Both the position numbers and the translations under genes were made by a program. From Paralithodes platypus (lineage: Eukaryota > Arthropoda > Malacostraca > Decapoda > Lithodidae), in the NCBI GenBank assembly GCA_032716605.1, contig CM064502.1, positions 54,364,932-54,428,931 on the forward strand: a stretch of 64,000 nt of DNA, read 5' to 3'. The notes below the pieces were generated by a model, which saw only the letters and a list, made by a program, of their open reading frames with translations, had not been told where the DNA came from and did no database searches. Shown here in pieces: positions 33,351-44,362 of this stretch; the stretch's first letter is position 1, and each line of letters opens with the position of its first letter.

Positions 33351-33555
33351 TATAGTCTATTCGCTGTAAGTAGGCGAGAAATCATGACCTCTGTAACTCA
33401 AAAACGACTGGAGTAATCGAGCTATTATTTCTACCATTTGGGAAGAGTCAGTCAAGGAATAGATGGGGAAATTTACAGCCAATTTGCTCTAACCCTTTTT
33501 GAGTTACAGAAAATAGAGGTAATGATTTCTCGCCTACTTGCAGCGAATACACTAT
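33351..33555 (+). mobile_element. MITE family D, copy 1
   Basis: Ends TATAGTCTATTCGCTGTAAG with inverted CTTGCAGCGAATACACTATA. Subterminal GGCGAGAAATCATGAC is also inverted. TA-flanked. Confidence 0.82.
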
Positions 33556-33588
33556 AACATTGTACGAATGTCTTCAGATACGGTGCTC

Positions 33589-33812
33589 TATAGTCTATTC
33601 GCTGTAAGTAGGCGAGAAATCATGACTTCTATTCTTTGTACGGTAACTCAAAAAGGACTAGTGCAAATTGGATGTAAATCTCCACATCAATTCCTTGACT
33701 GTCTCTTCCCAAATGGTAAAAATATTAGCTCGATTACTCTAGTAATTTTTGAGTTACTGTACAGAGGTTAGAGGTCATGATTTTTCGCCTACTTACAGCG
33801 AATGGACTATAG
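33589..33812 (-). mobile_element. MITE family D, copy 2 (inverted)
   Basis: Same family 33 bp downstream in the opposite orientation, so the pair forms a large palindrome. Confidence 0.82.
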
Positions 33813-33924
33813 TTCATATCCAGTCCTTCAGTCGATATGTATGTGTTTTATTTGAGGTAAGCCTACGGTGCCTACCCCCAAACAGTTATAGCAAGTTTAA
33901 GAAGGGCTCCTTGATGATGATAGT

Positions 33925-34281
33925 TTAAAGGTGGGGGCTCATGGGTTGAGATAAACATGGAATGATAATCGCCAAGCTGTACATAATTATCTTGCAAAAT
34001 GCAATGGCACTGAAATAATTATTAACAATGGTATAAAGGATTTTGTGGATCGTCTATACCGGGCCTGTGACGTCACAAGAGTGTAAGTCCACCATCCAGT
34101 CTAGGCTAAGGATACTGGTGGACGTCACTATGACGTCACAGGCCCGGTATAGACGATCCGCAAAATCCTTTATACCATTGTTAATAATTATTTCAGTGAC
34201 ATTGCATTTTACAAGATAATTATATGCAGGTTGGCGATTATTTTTCCATGTTTACCTCAACCCATGAGCCCCCACCTTTAA
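33925..34281. mobile_element. Large foldback element with TTAA ends
   Basis: Arms of about 150 bp (33925-34080 and 34120-34281) are nearly exact complements, with a 40-bp loop. TTAA at both tips; the right TTAA is shared with the adjoining MITE. Each arm ends near a TGACGTCAC motif. Confidence 0.85.
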
Positions 34282-34641
34282 GGGCGCCCACCTCGCTTTT
34301 TTTTTCTCTTTATCTCCCTCTCTCTTTGGCTTGTATCCATTCGGCCCCATTCAGCCTACTGTTTAAGATGTTTACCCCCATCCAGATGTCAATATTTTCC
34401 TGGCGAGCGGTAGCGAGCCAGAATATATTTTTGTTTTGACAGCAAGCTAAATTTGTAAATTTTTTGATAGAAAAATTTCTCCGGAGAGGCCGGATTTCTC
34501 CATACAATGCTGGTTCGCGATATCGACACCTGGATGGGGATAAACGTCTTAAAACAGTTGGCTGAATAATGAGGCCGAATGGATACAAGCCAGGGGAGAA
34601 AAGGAGAGAAAGATAACAAGAAAGCCGGTGACCCCACTTAA
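34278..34641 (-). mobile_element. MITE family A copy
   Basis: TTAA at 34278 and 34638, GCGCCCACCTCGC left end; one core arm deleted near 34516. Confidence 0.8.
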
Positions 34642-34747
34642 GAGAGGTGCGTTTATCCATCTGACTATGAGAGAGCCTTCCAAACTTAAGCCAAATTGTT
34701 TGATGGTAGCAACAGTATCATATAATAACCTATGCCTGTTATAGTTG

Positions 34748-34925
34748 CGAAAGCCAGAGTTACACGAGCCTTTAAAAAATTACACTTTATCGGAATTCGG
34801 CTGCCTAACATAATATAACTTCAGTCTAGTTACCGATACCAGTGCGAAAAAGTCCCAAAATAATACGGGAAAAAAGTTGCTCATGGAAAATTGACGGAAA
34901 AAGCGCTCGTATGACAGCGGCTTAA
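34748..34925 (+). mobile_element. MITE family H copy, diverged
   Basis: Left end GAAAGCCAGAGTTACACGAG and right GCTCGTATGACAGCGGCTTA; interior shares TCTAGTTACCGATACCAGTG. Confidence 0.7.
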
Positions 34926-34983
34926 GACATGAACCTGGTACAAGTGCTTTGAAATGTTGGCTATATTTAATCACAAAAACATA

Positions 34984-35871
34984 TTAACCCCTTCTGTACC
35001 GCAACGTCTTTTTAACTTTATTATGACTACTATTAGACGATTGAATTCAGTTTAAAAAGGGCCCCCAGCAATCAACAGGCTTCGAACTATCTCACTTAAC
35101 CCTTTTTACTACCACAGATCCTTCTTAAACTGCATATAATCGTCTAAATATAGCTAGAATATACCCCCCTGATGCTACTCTCCTTGACGCGGTTGGGGGG
35201 CTTCGGGGCCGGCGACTGTAGCTTGATGGGGGATGGATGTGGTACTTACCCTTCCTATCTCCCATCGACCTTTCGTCCTGAGCTTGACTACTTTTGAGTA
35301 GTTTTTCATTCCTCATTCTATGTTTTTCCCCTTCTATTCTTATCCTGTCCCATCCGGCTGTCCTCGGGCAGCCTATATCTCGTGTCTCCCTGGCCTGGCT
35401 AGGTGGTTGACTCCTGACCCGTTTGTCTCTTCGGTTGCTTATGTGGCCGAACTGACTTGATTCCCTTCGGTAATGCATTTTTTGCTTCTCGATGTGATTT
35501 TTTCTACCTTCGACTTGATCTTTCATTCTTCGCCCTGATCACTTCTTGGTTGGTGTTGCGGTGTAGCAGTTCGAATCTTGCCTCATCCTTCGGCCCTGCC
35601 CTATAAGAGCTCTGATGTGGAACCCATGTGGTCCGGCTGAACTGGTGAATGGCGAGAAATGTCTACGTGTCTTCACCTTCCTCGATTTGTTCCCCTACTG
35701 CCCTTCCTTTTCTATCTTGACTCGTTTCGTTATATATCTTGATTGAATCCTTCGGACCAGCCCTATGAGAGTTCTTTTGTAGAGCTCAGTGGTCTGGTTA
35801 AACTAATATTAAAAAAAAAAAAAAAGGCTAGAATATAATTAAAAAGACGTCGCCGGTACAGAAGGGGTTAA
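34984..35871 (+). mobile_element. MITE family C copy, split by a retroposon
   Basis: TTAA at 34984 and 35868 with family C ends; without the 664-bp insert and one duplicated target the element would be about 214 bp. Confidence 0.82.
35163..35826 (+). mobile_element. Poly(A) retroposon inserted in a family C MITE
   Basis: Flanked by the 10-bp duplication GCTAGAATAT (35153-35162 and 35827-35836) and ending in about 15 A. No open frame of note and no recognised source. Phrases such as TCCTTCGGACCAGCCCTATG and CTTCGGCCCTGCCCTATAAG show an internal repeat. A SINE or retrocopied RNA is likely. Confidence 0.78.
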
Positions 35872-36017
35872 TGCATCGTAGTCGTGGAAATATGGTATTA
35901 CCGCGCGACACTTCAATCTTCAGTATTACTTTACGGTTAATTCAATAAATTTATAAAACATACATTACCCTGCAAGGACATTGGGTGCATTTATTAATTC
36001 ACAGCACTTATCCCAGA

Positions 36018-36394
36018 TTATGGGGGGTCACCGGCTTTTTTTTTTTATCTTTCTCTCCTTTCCTCTCTTTCCCTGGCTTGTATCCATTCGGCCCCATTCA
36101 GCCAACTGTTTTAAGACTTTTATCCCCATCCAGGTGTCGATTTCTTCCTGGCGAGCGATAGCGAGCCACCATTGTATGAAGAAATCCGGCTTCGCCGGAG
36201 TAATTTTTTCATAAAAAAATGTACAAATTTAGCTTGATGTCAAAACAAAAATATATATATGCTGGCTCGCTACCGCTCGCTAGGAAAATATTGACACCTG
36301 GATGGGGGTAAACGTCTTAAAACAGTAGGCCGAATGGATACAAGCCAAAGAGAGAGGGAGAAAAAGAGAAAAAAAGCGAGGTGGGCTCCCTTAA
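36018..36394 (+). mobile_element. MITE family A copy
   Basis: Right TTAA at 36391, left decayed to TTAT; both core arms present. Confidence 0.8.
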
Positions 36395-36640
36395 TGCCTT
36401 GGCAACTTAAATGTGCCCCAGATTACAAGTATCCTTCTCTAGTACTTAGCTGCTAGTGTTTGTGTGTGAGGTGTATGTGTGTATGGCATCAAGCTACAAG
36501 TGACCACGAGTGGGAGTGGGTGGTGGTGGATGGAATCTGATGACAAATGAAGCCACTACTTTTAAGCTCCTCGGTGGCCTAGTGGTTAAGGTGTTGGAGT
36601 GCTGCACTACTGGCCTGGGTTCGAGCCCTGGCTGGGTCAT
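36395..36640 (+). repeat. Dispersed repeat with tRNA-like segment
   Basis: Inverted match to 11677-11910. The part at 36567-36640 carries GGCCTAGTGGTTAAGG and GGTTCGAGCCC with tRNA-like spacing, but stem pairing is imperfect and no CCA-type acceptor stem closes. Confidence 0.65.
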
Positions 36641-36649
36641 ATCACAAAA

Positions 36650-36652
<3 letters not shown>

Positions 36653-36705
<53 letters not shown>

Positions 36706-36746
36706 TATATATATATATATATATATAATTATATATATATATATTT
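36653..36746 (+). repeat. (TA)n microsatellite
   Basis: Interrupted only by single AATT steps. Confidence 0.95.
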
Positions 36747-37117
36747 TTTAATAAACTGGTGTCCTCTTGAGGGTAATAAATATTATCGTCTGTTGTGGGT
36801 GAACTTTTATAATAGACTGTAGGCTGCTTGGCTCCAACAAGGTGATACAATCATATCTTCGTTGTTCTCTGATGTATTTTTATTAATGTATTTATTAATT
36901 TTCTCCATTCCTTGAATATATACAGTATATATTTTTGAGTGTCTCTTCTAAATAAAATATATAATTGTCTGAATTTTTTTATATACTGTATACAGTATAA
37001 TATACAGTACCTTCTATGAATTAGTGTCAGAAGTAGTTCAAATATAATTTTAATAGTGATGAGCATTAATATCCAGTTGATTTGCGTACAATCGTTGTTC
37101 ATTTAAAGTTGAACAAA

Positions 37118-37722
37118 TTAACCCGTAAACGGCGGCAAAGCTCTTAAGAGGTTTTACTGGGTGACGGCGGCAAAGCTCTTAACCTCTGAAGTGCGCATGG
37201 GGGGTATGAGACACCTCTGCCTGTGCACATGTATTTGAGCTGTTTCCATCACTAAAATATTTATTTTACCATAAATAGCATTAATACTTCTCCATATGCG
37301 CCTATTATAGGTTGATTATAAAGGTATTAACCTGTTACAACAATAAAACAAGTGGAAACAGCGTTTGGATGGTCAAAATCGGCGATACAGGCCGGGAGTT
37401 ACATAATGTATGGCTGAGGCAACCTCCTTTCCTGCCACTTTTCCCCAAGTCTGGAGAGACACTGTCGATCGATACTCACTCTCTCTCTCTTGCACTCGCT
37501 TGCTAACTGATTACAATGCCCTGCTTGCAACTCGCTAATGTTAGCACGAAAATATACCACAGAATAAGGGAATAACAGGGAAAATAGGTGATAACTGAAG
37601 GAGGGGAGAAAAGTGGGGAAGGAGGGGAGGTAGAGGAGTGATATTTGGCATGGCCCAGGGGCAAAAAAAAAAAAATTGGGTGTTTTAAATTGATTTTTTT
37701 TCCCCCTGACTCTTAACCCGTT
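37118..37722 (+). repeat. Dispersed repeat family E, copy 1
   Basis: Shares about 480 bp with 61099-61600 (AACCTCTGAAGTGCGCATGG through GGGAAAATAGGTGATAACTG). Ends near TTAACCCG; both tips contain TTAA. No coding capacity; a (CT)n run lies inside. Confidence 0.75.
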
Positions 37723-38174
37723 GAGCCCCGGCTAGTTATAATATTTTGTTCACCCCAGTCCCAAGCCATTTTCACTTCTTGTTTTTGTTTGCTAAAATGG
37801 AAGACAAGGATGAGAAATGAAAAAAAAAAAAAAAAAATCACCTCGGATATTTTTTTTTTGGGGGGGGGGGCGGTGGGGGGCCTCAACAAAATTTGTTGAG
37901 CCAAAATGGAAGAGAATGGTGAGAAATGAAAAAAAAAATCACCTTGGTCATTTGGGGGGCAGGGGGGGGGGGGTCGAAAGTTTGTCTCCCCCGCATGACC
38001 ACCCGCCCGGGAGCACTAGGGTGAAAACTGAGTATGGCATTGTATGGCATACATCCTAAGGAGTGTCTCACATAAATCTCAAGCCTCTAGCTCCCATACG
38101 ACCGGAGTAATGAAGGTTCAAAGTGGCGGTGAACTAAGGGTGTAAAGTATCCCCACTAAGCCCACCACCACCGG

Positions 38175-39663
38175 CCGCGCGGCTGTCTTGGCCCGCTCCA
38201 GGTTGCTCCGACATTGTCGCTGAGATGATAAAAGCCTCAGGGGAGATTGATGTAAACTTAGTCACTGAGTTGATAAACACCATTATTAAAGATGAGAAAA
38301 TCCCAGAGGATTGGCTCAAAAGTGTAATAATAAATATATACAAAGGAAAAGGGGATGCGCTAGATAGAGGAAATTATAGGGGCCTGAAAATGCTTGACCA
38401 AATCATGAAGGTCTGTGAGAGAGTCCTTGAGGGTTTGATCAGGCAAAGCATCTCTATTGATGATATGCAGTTTGGTTTTATGCCAGGACGTGGTACAACC
38501 GATGCTATCTTCATAGTCAGGCAGATACAGGAAAGATACTAAAAGGCAGGGATCTTTACTTTGTGTTTGTAGACCTGTAGAAGGCCTTTGATAGGGTGCC
38601 TAGAGATGTGTAATGGGCTATGAGGAAACTTGGTGTGGAAGAGTGGCTGGTGCGTGTGATAATGAAGATGTATGAGGATTCGCGAAGTTCGGTGAGGGTG
38701 AAGGGTGTACTGAGTGATGAGTTCGCAGTCCGTGTTAGGAGTCCATCAGGGTTCAGCGTTAAGCCCCTCCTCTTTATTATGGTCTTGGAGGCGCTGTCTA
38801 GAGTTTTTAGAGGCGGACTCACGCTGGAACTGTTTTATGCAGATGATTTAGTCCTAATAGCTGACAGTATGCAGGATGCTGAGGCCAAATTCAGAGAGTG
38901 GAGAGAGGGCATGGCGAGCAAGGGTTTAAGAGTCAATATTAACAAAACCAAGGTTATGCATTGTAGATTGAGACGAGGCAATGTGGAAAAGAGCGGTGCA
39001 TACCCATGTGCAGTGTGTGGAAAGGGAGTGGGCGTTAACTCAATTCAATGTAGCATCTGTCGATGTTGGGTACACCATGGGAGTAAGCGCTGTAGTAGAA
39101 TAAAGGGGCCCCTGCCGAAGGATAAGTCAGAAATAGAGAAATTTGAGTGCGTAGTGTGCAAAGGCGAGCTTGTGTTAAGTGATGATCCTGTGGCTGTGAA
39201 TTTTGGAAATGAGTCTTTGGAGCTGGTGAACAAGTTTTGTTACCTAGGAGATACCATCTCTGCCGGTGGTGGGGCCAAGGCTGCCACTGTTGCTAGAATT
39301 AGGTGTGGCTGGGGGAAGTTCAGAGAATTGATGCCAATCCTGACCATGAAAAGAATGCCTCTCCCCTGAAGGGAAAGGTGTATGCCTCAGAAACATGGGC
39401 CGTTAAAGTAGAGGATGTCACCAGAATGGAGCGTAATGAGATGAGAATGGTGAGATGGATGTCTGGGGCCAGGCTACAGGATAGAATAACAAATGTTGAG
39501 CTGAGGAGACGTTTAGGTATAAGGAGTATTAGCGAGGTGATGCGTACAAGTAGACTGGGATGGTATGGACATGTGGAGAGAATGGCTGAACAAAATTGGG
39601 TGAAAAAATGCAGGTCTGTGATTGTGGAGGGAGCTGCACCAAGGGGTGGACCGAGGAAGACCT
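38175..39663 (+). pseudogene. LINE reverse transcriptase with internal PHD-like finger, decayed
   Basis: Motifs in order: KIPEDWLKSVIINIYKGKGD, FGFMPGRGTTDAIF, VDL-stop-KAFDRVPRDV-stop, a displaced HQGSALSP block, FYADDLVLIADS, then a cysteine-rich segment (CAVC, CSIC, CWVHH, CVVC; about 39007-39160), then FCYLGDTIS and a C-terminal RLGWYGHVERM and PRGGPRK. The finger has the C4HC3-like order of a PHD domain with a longer H to C spacing. Two nonsense codons near 38577 and 38611, compensating indels near 38735-38765, and a frame change near 39340 show it is dead. The 3' end abuts an inverted-repeat MITE at 39666. Confidence 0.83.
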
Positions 39664-39665
39664 GA

Positions 39666-40103
39666 GGCGCGTTCGGTAGACCTATCGCCGATTCGTCTGA
39701 TAGCGCTTGATAGATCGGTGTTTCGATTTCACTACCGAACGACACAGATCGCCGATCGGTCTGCCAGAGCTTTGTAAACAATAACAATAGCCCTTTGACC
39801 CAAGAAAGAAGAAGAAGACATCCAACAAGAATTGCTTTATTTTTCGCCTATTTTTCGTAGTGTGTTTAATATTTACATAATTTGTATTCAAGAAGGGGAA
39901 ACACGATATGCATCTATATTATTAGCAATATAATAACTTTAAATGGTTTGTTTACATTCTCGGCGATCATTCGATCGACCTCCCAGGACCGATCGCTCTG
40001 ATAGCTAAAACAGCAATCGTTTTCGATCGCCGATTCGTCGAATCGGCGGCTATCGCGTTCGCTATAGCTATCGGCCCTAAACGATAGGTATACCGAACGC
40101 GCC
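39666..40103 (+). mobile_element. TIR MITE pair, copy 1 (438 bp)
   Basis: Inverted ends GGCGCGTTCGGTAGACCTAT and ATAGGTATACCGAACGCGCC. The subterminal region is rich in CGATCG/GCCGAT. A direct copy lies at 40357-40800. No transposase. Confidence 0.85.
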
Positions 40104-40356
40104 TCTGGGTTGCCTGGAACGCCGCCATTAGGACTAGAGACTGAAACTGCACTATGTGTGGAACACTCAGTCTTAAAATTTTATGTATGTATGTATGTAC
40201 AGATTTATCAGTAGATCTACAGATTTTGTCCGTGATTTCAGATTGTCAGGTTTCTTCTGAAATTAATGCTAAACCTACAGATTTTTGCATCAGAAGAGGG
40301 AGTAGGCATTTATTGGTAGGGAGAATTGGGAGCTTAGGGCCTTTACGGGAGCAGGA

Positions 40357-40800
40357 GCGCGTTCGGTATACCTATCGCCGATTCGTCTGATAGCGCTTGA
40401 TAGAACGGTGTTTCGATTTCACTACCGAACGACACAGATCGCCGATCGGTCTGCCAGAGCTTTGTAAACAATAACAATAGCCCTTTGACCCAAGAAAGAA
40501 GAAGAAGAAGAAGACATCGCAACAAGAATTGTTTATTTTTCGCCTATTTTTCGTAGTGTGTTTAATATTTACATAAATTGTATTCAAGAAGGGGAAACAC
40601 GATACGCAATCTATATTATTAGCAATATAATAACTTTAAATGGTTTGTTTACATTCTCGTCGATCATTCGATCGACCTCCGAGGACCGATCGCTCTGATA
40701 GCTAAAACAGCAATCGTTTTCGATCGCCGATTCGTCGAATCGGCGGCTATCGCGTTCGCTAGAGCTATCGGCCCTAAACGATAGGTCTACCGAACGCGCC
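40357..40800 (+). mobile_element. TIR MITE pair, copy 2 (444 bp)
   Basis: Direct near-identical copy of 39666-40103, differing mainly by GAA repeat number near 40500 and a few substitutions. Confidence 0.85.
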
Positions 40801-40811
40801 CCAGGTCTTTC

Positions 40812-41998
40812 CCGCCCTCAGACCATTCCGACTAAAAGATCCCGCCCGCTTAGCTAGGTCCTTCCCGCCCGAATATGGGCGGGAAGAGCCAATTAGTAAT
40901 CAATCTTTCCTTGGCTGATTCCTCCCTCCCAAGATTAGACCGTCCGGCCCATTTGTATGGTTCACACAACCTCAGCTGATCTTGCCTAAATATGCGATGC
41001 AAAAGCCTGTAACCTTGAAATTCGTGATTGCATTATATATTTTGTCTATTATGAGGCAATTTTATTCAGATTAGGAAGGTTATTCGAGACAGTCTTAGGC
41101 ATTTCAACTATCACAGATCCTTCCTAAGCTGTATGAGATCGTCTAATGACAGCCGGAATGAATAAAAAGGTGACATAAACCTCAAGGGGTAATGTCACGT
41201 TTTCATGATCACTCAATTATTCGCTACTCTATTTGCAAAGTAAGTGATTTCTATAAACATGGGAAATATGCTAATCACCATCAGCTGAAAATGGACAATT
41301 GGCAAATTAATTGGTTGTGATTTTTCCTATTAACCCGGCAAGCGCGATAGGCCTCACGGTAGGCTTCCTATAGGGAACGCGATAGGCCTCACGGAAGCAG
41401 GACCATAAAAAAAGCCTTCCATAAAAAAAAAGGGCCTATCAAAACAAAGGAATTTGTCTCTAGGTGAGATAATTCCCCTCCAGTACTCATCCATGTAAAT
41501 CTCACCCACCCCCCTCCCCTCCTTCCCCACCTTATTCCCCCCTCCCTCCCCTCCTCAATTATCACCTATTTTTCCTCTTATTATCATCATTTATCGGTTA
41601 TTTTTCTCTCCCGCGATAATGTAGCACAAGTGGGTTGCATAAAAGATCGTAATGCAACACCCAGACACCGGCACACACCGCCCCCCTCTCCTCAGTTGAC
41701 TCCCAGACAGCGAGAGGGGAAGGCTGCCTGTCTCTCTCTCTCGCCTGAGATTATGACCGGGTGGCCAATATCTTCGTTTTTCACCACCCAAATGCTTTTC
41801 CCACTTATTTTAGCACTCTTGAAGGTTCATATATACATCATATATGTAAAATAAAAGCATACCGAAAACAAATAATGGTTTATATTGTAAATATAACGAA
41901 TTCTGTCAGAATCCAGGGCTAGAAATGCACAAATAACTACCCTAGCACCTACTGTCATATCGCGCTTGTCAGGTTAATGGGCGTGTTTAGTCTGATCG

Positions 41999-42035
<37 letters not shown>

Positions 42036-42268
42036 AGGTTATAGATACAATCACAAATTTCAAGGCTACAGGCTTTTTCATTGCACATTTAGGCAAGCAC
42101 AGTTTAAGGTATACGCGAACCTTACAAACGGGCAAGACGGTCTAATCTTATAGAAGGCGGAATCAGCCTAGGAAGGATTGATGTTTGGCTCTTCCCGCCC
42201 ACAACATTCGGGCGGGAAGGACCTAGCTAAGCGGGCTGGATCTTCTAGTCGGAATGGTCTGAGGGCGG
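40812..42268. mobile_element. Long-TIR element, about 1.46 kb
   Basis: The first 230 bp (CCGCCCTCAGACCATTCCGA onward) recur inverted at 42045-42268. Within each arm GGGCGGGAAG occurs. The interior holds repeat family E sequence and a TA run; no transposase frame is recognised. Confidence 0.8.
41333..41976 (-). repeat. Dispersed repeat family E, diverged copy
   Basis: Starts TTAACCCGGCAAGCGCGATA, contains the inverted AATTATCACCTATTTTTCC segment and ends near GTCAGGTTAA. Two internal copies of GCGATAGGCCTCACGG. Confidence 0.55.
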
Positions 42269-42289
42269 AATAGTCAGTAAGCCACACAA

Positions 42290-43220
42290 AATATTCCTGC
42301 TTAATTTTGAGATGCTTGATTAAATTAATTTATATTTAAATACAAGGTAATTTTCCCTAATAAATTATGTATAATAACGCTGCGAGTCTATTCGCGATAA
42401 TTATCAAATACAATAATGATTAAACAATAATAAATACAAATATATCATGCGCAAAATGTTCCTTACACAAGACATGGAGATGATGAAGAGGATATTGGAG
42501 AAAATGTGGAGGAAGAGAAGTGGGTGAGGGGGGGGGGGGTGTTTATACAAACAAACAAAACTGTCTTAAACTATCCTTCTACTCTAAACTTTCCCTCCTA
42601 CTAACGTTTCTGAGCCAGTACCGATACAAAGGTCAGCCCTGTGGATCTGCACGGTCTGCGGGCGGGTTCTAAAGAAGAAGAAAGAAGAAGATGTGTTAAG
42701 AAATACGAAAATATTAGGCTAAGCCTCCCAAGAAGCATGACCCAAGAATTTTGATTTGGTAAGTATTTTTCGTTGTTTTATGCAAGATATGGTGAAGTAA
42801 TCTTAACAATATTTGTAATTTATAACTCATGGTTGTTAAGGATCTTCTTAAACTGGTCAATTCTATATAAATATAATTAGGCTAGCCTAGCCTTACCTCG
42901 TGGGGCCGCGCCCGCGGTCTCCTGCTTGTGTCACTTGACAATACTTACAGAGGGTCCGGGCCCTAGTACAGGTATACGGATACTCCAGCTAGATTGTGTG
43001 ATGAGGTGTATCTACTGTAATATGTTTTGTGTAACTGGTTGTTTGTATCTTCTTGGATTTGATTTGGGTGTTGGTCTATGACATGTGTGTTGTTCTACAA
43101 GATGATGGAATTTCTTTGTTTATTTTGATATGGGTGTGAAGTGGGGAGTTGGGCATGTGAAATTTGTGGGGGGTGGGGGGAGTAGGGATGGGGTGGGGGG
43201 TCAGGAGGGAGGAAGGTCTG
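42290..43220. other. Stretch without recognised genes
   Basis: AT-rich and then G-rich low-complexity sequence. GAAGAAGAAAGAAGAAG near 42675 and GGGGTGGGG runs near 43165-43200. Nothing coding is recognised. Confidence 0.6.
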
Positions 43221-43227
43221 TTTAGGC

Positions 43228-43412
43228 TATTGTATATAGCCTAGCTTTGGAAATTGGAGAGTTTGGGCAAGGAGTCTCTTGAAGGCAGTGGTATTTGGGG
43301 CCATAGCAGTTTCTTCGGAGAGGGAGTTCCAGAGCTCTGCTATTCTACAAGAGAAGAAGCATTTTCGGGCTTCTACTGATACATGTTGGATCTGTATCTT
43401 GTACCTAGGCCT
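43228..43412 (-). pseudogene. LINE reverse transcriptase C-terminal fragment
   Basis: The minus strand reads IQIQHVSVEARKCFFSCR then ELWNSLSEETAMAPNTTAF and KRLL before a TAG. This is the typical end of CR1/L2-like reverse transcriptases (WNSLP...F K). Too short for clade assignment. Confidence 0.72.
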
Positions 43413-44276
43413 AGGCCTAGGCTATATCTAATCTATTATTCTAGGAATCTATGCTAACTTTAATTTAGGCTAGGCCTAGCCTTCATATGTTGCCTGTCGA
43501 TCATAGCCTATTCTTAACCCTTGTCTAGTGGGGTGTTTTGGGCTCATTTGGGCATATTCAGGCCCTCCTGCATGATAAATCAAGCATCTGCATGAAAACA
43601 AAATTATTTAGCAAAAAACTAGGCACTAAAAGCTTCAAAATGAGACCAGAACGAGCTACGTAGCACTCGTGGTTCTCTTGCAGTGATGCCACGAACATGG
43701 AAGTTTAGCATATATCGGTATAGGCTATTTTTCCCAGCTATGCTCACTACTGGCTACACTGCCGGCCTCTCGAGAACACAGGGAACATGAGTTAATGGGC
43801 GGCGGTAAGCCCTGGGAGTCGGCTGTCTGGCCCGCTGTGCTCCCGGCCATTTGCACTCGATTTTAACCCTTTAAAAGCCTTAATAATGCTCCTAACTTGC
43901 TGCAAATTGGTGCACGACTTAAGTCGAGCGCCGCCAATAAGGGGTTAATGGATGGACAGCTAGGGTAGCAGAAATAGGATTTAGGGTGAAAGGTAAATCT
44001 ACAGTTATACTACCCCTCCCCCACTACCCCCCACCACCTCCCCTTTCAAAACACGCCTTTTAGCGTGTTTTTGGATGGTTCAGCAGACGCGGACACTGGA
44101 AAAAAACTTATTTTGATAAAAAATTATCACCAACCAGATAAAAGTTTTTCAGGTAATTTGTTGTTTCTTTATTTTTTATTTGATATACAGCGTTGTTTAA
44201 TACCGAGGACCGTCGCATTTTAGTATTTTTAACATTAGCCTAACCTAACCTAACCGAAAACTAACCTGTCTCGCGA

Positions 44277-44362
44277 CCGGTCTAAACCCAGCTCACGTTC
44301 CCTGTTTATGGGTGTGCGACGGTCTAAACCCAGCTCACGTTCCCTGTTTATGGGTTCGCGAA
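44277..44362 (+). repeat. 44-bp direct duplication
   Basis: GGTCTAAACCCAGCTCACGT and the following TCCCTGTTTATGGGT occur twice in tandem. Confidence 0.9.

Noticed and set aside
36567..36640. Functional tRNA gene
   Set aside because: Box A and B are present but the acceptor and T stems do not close well, and the flanks match another copy at 11677-11910, so it is a repeat.
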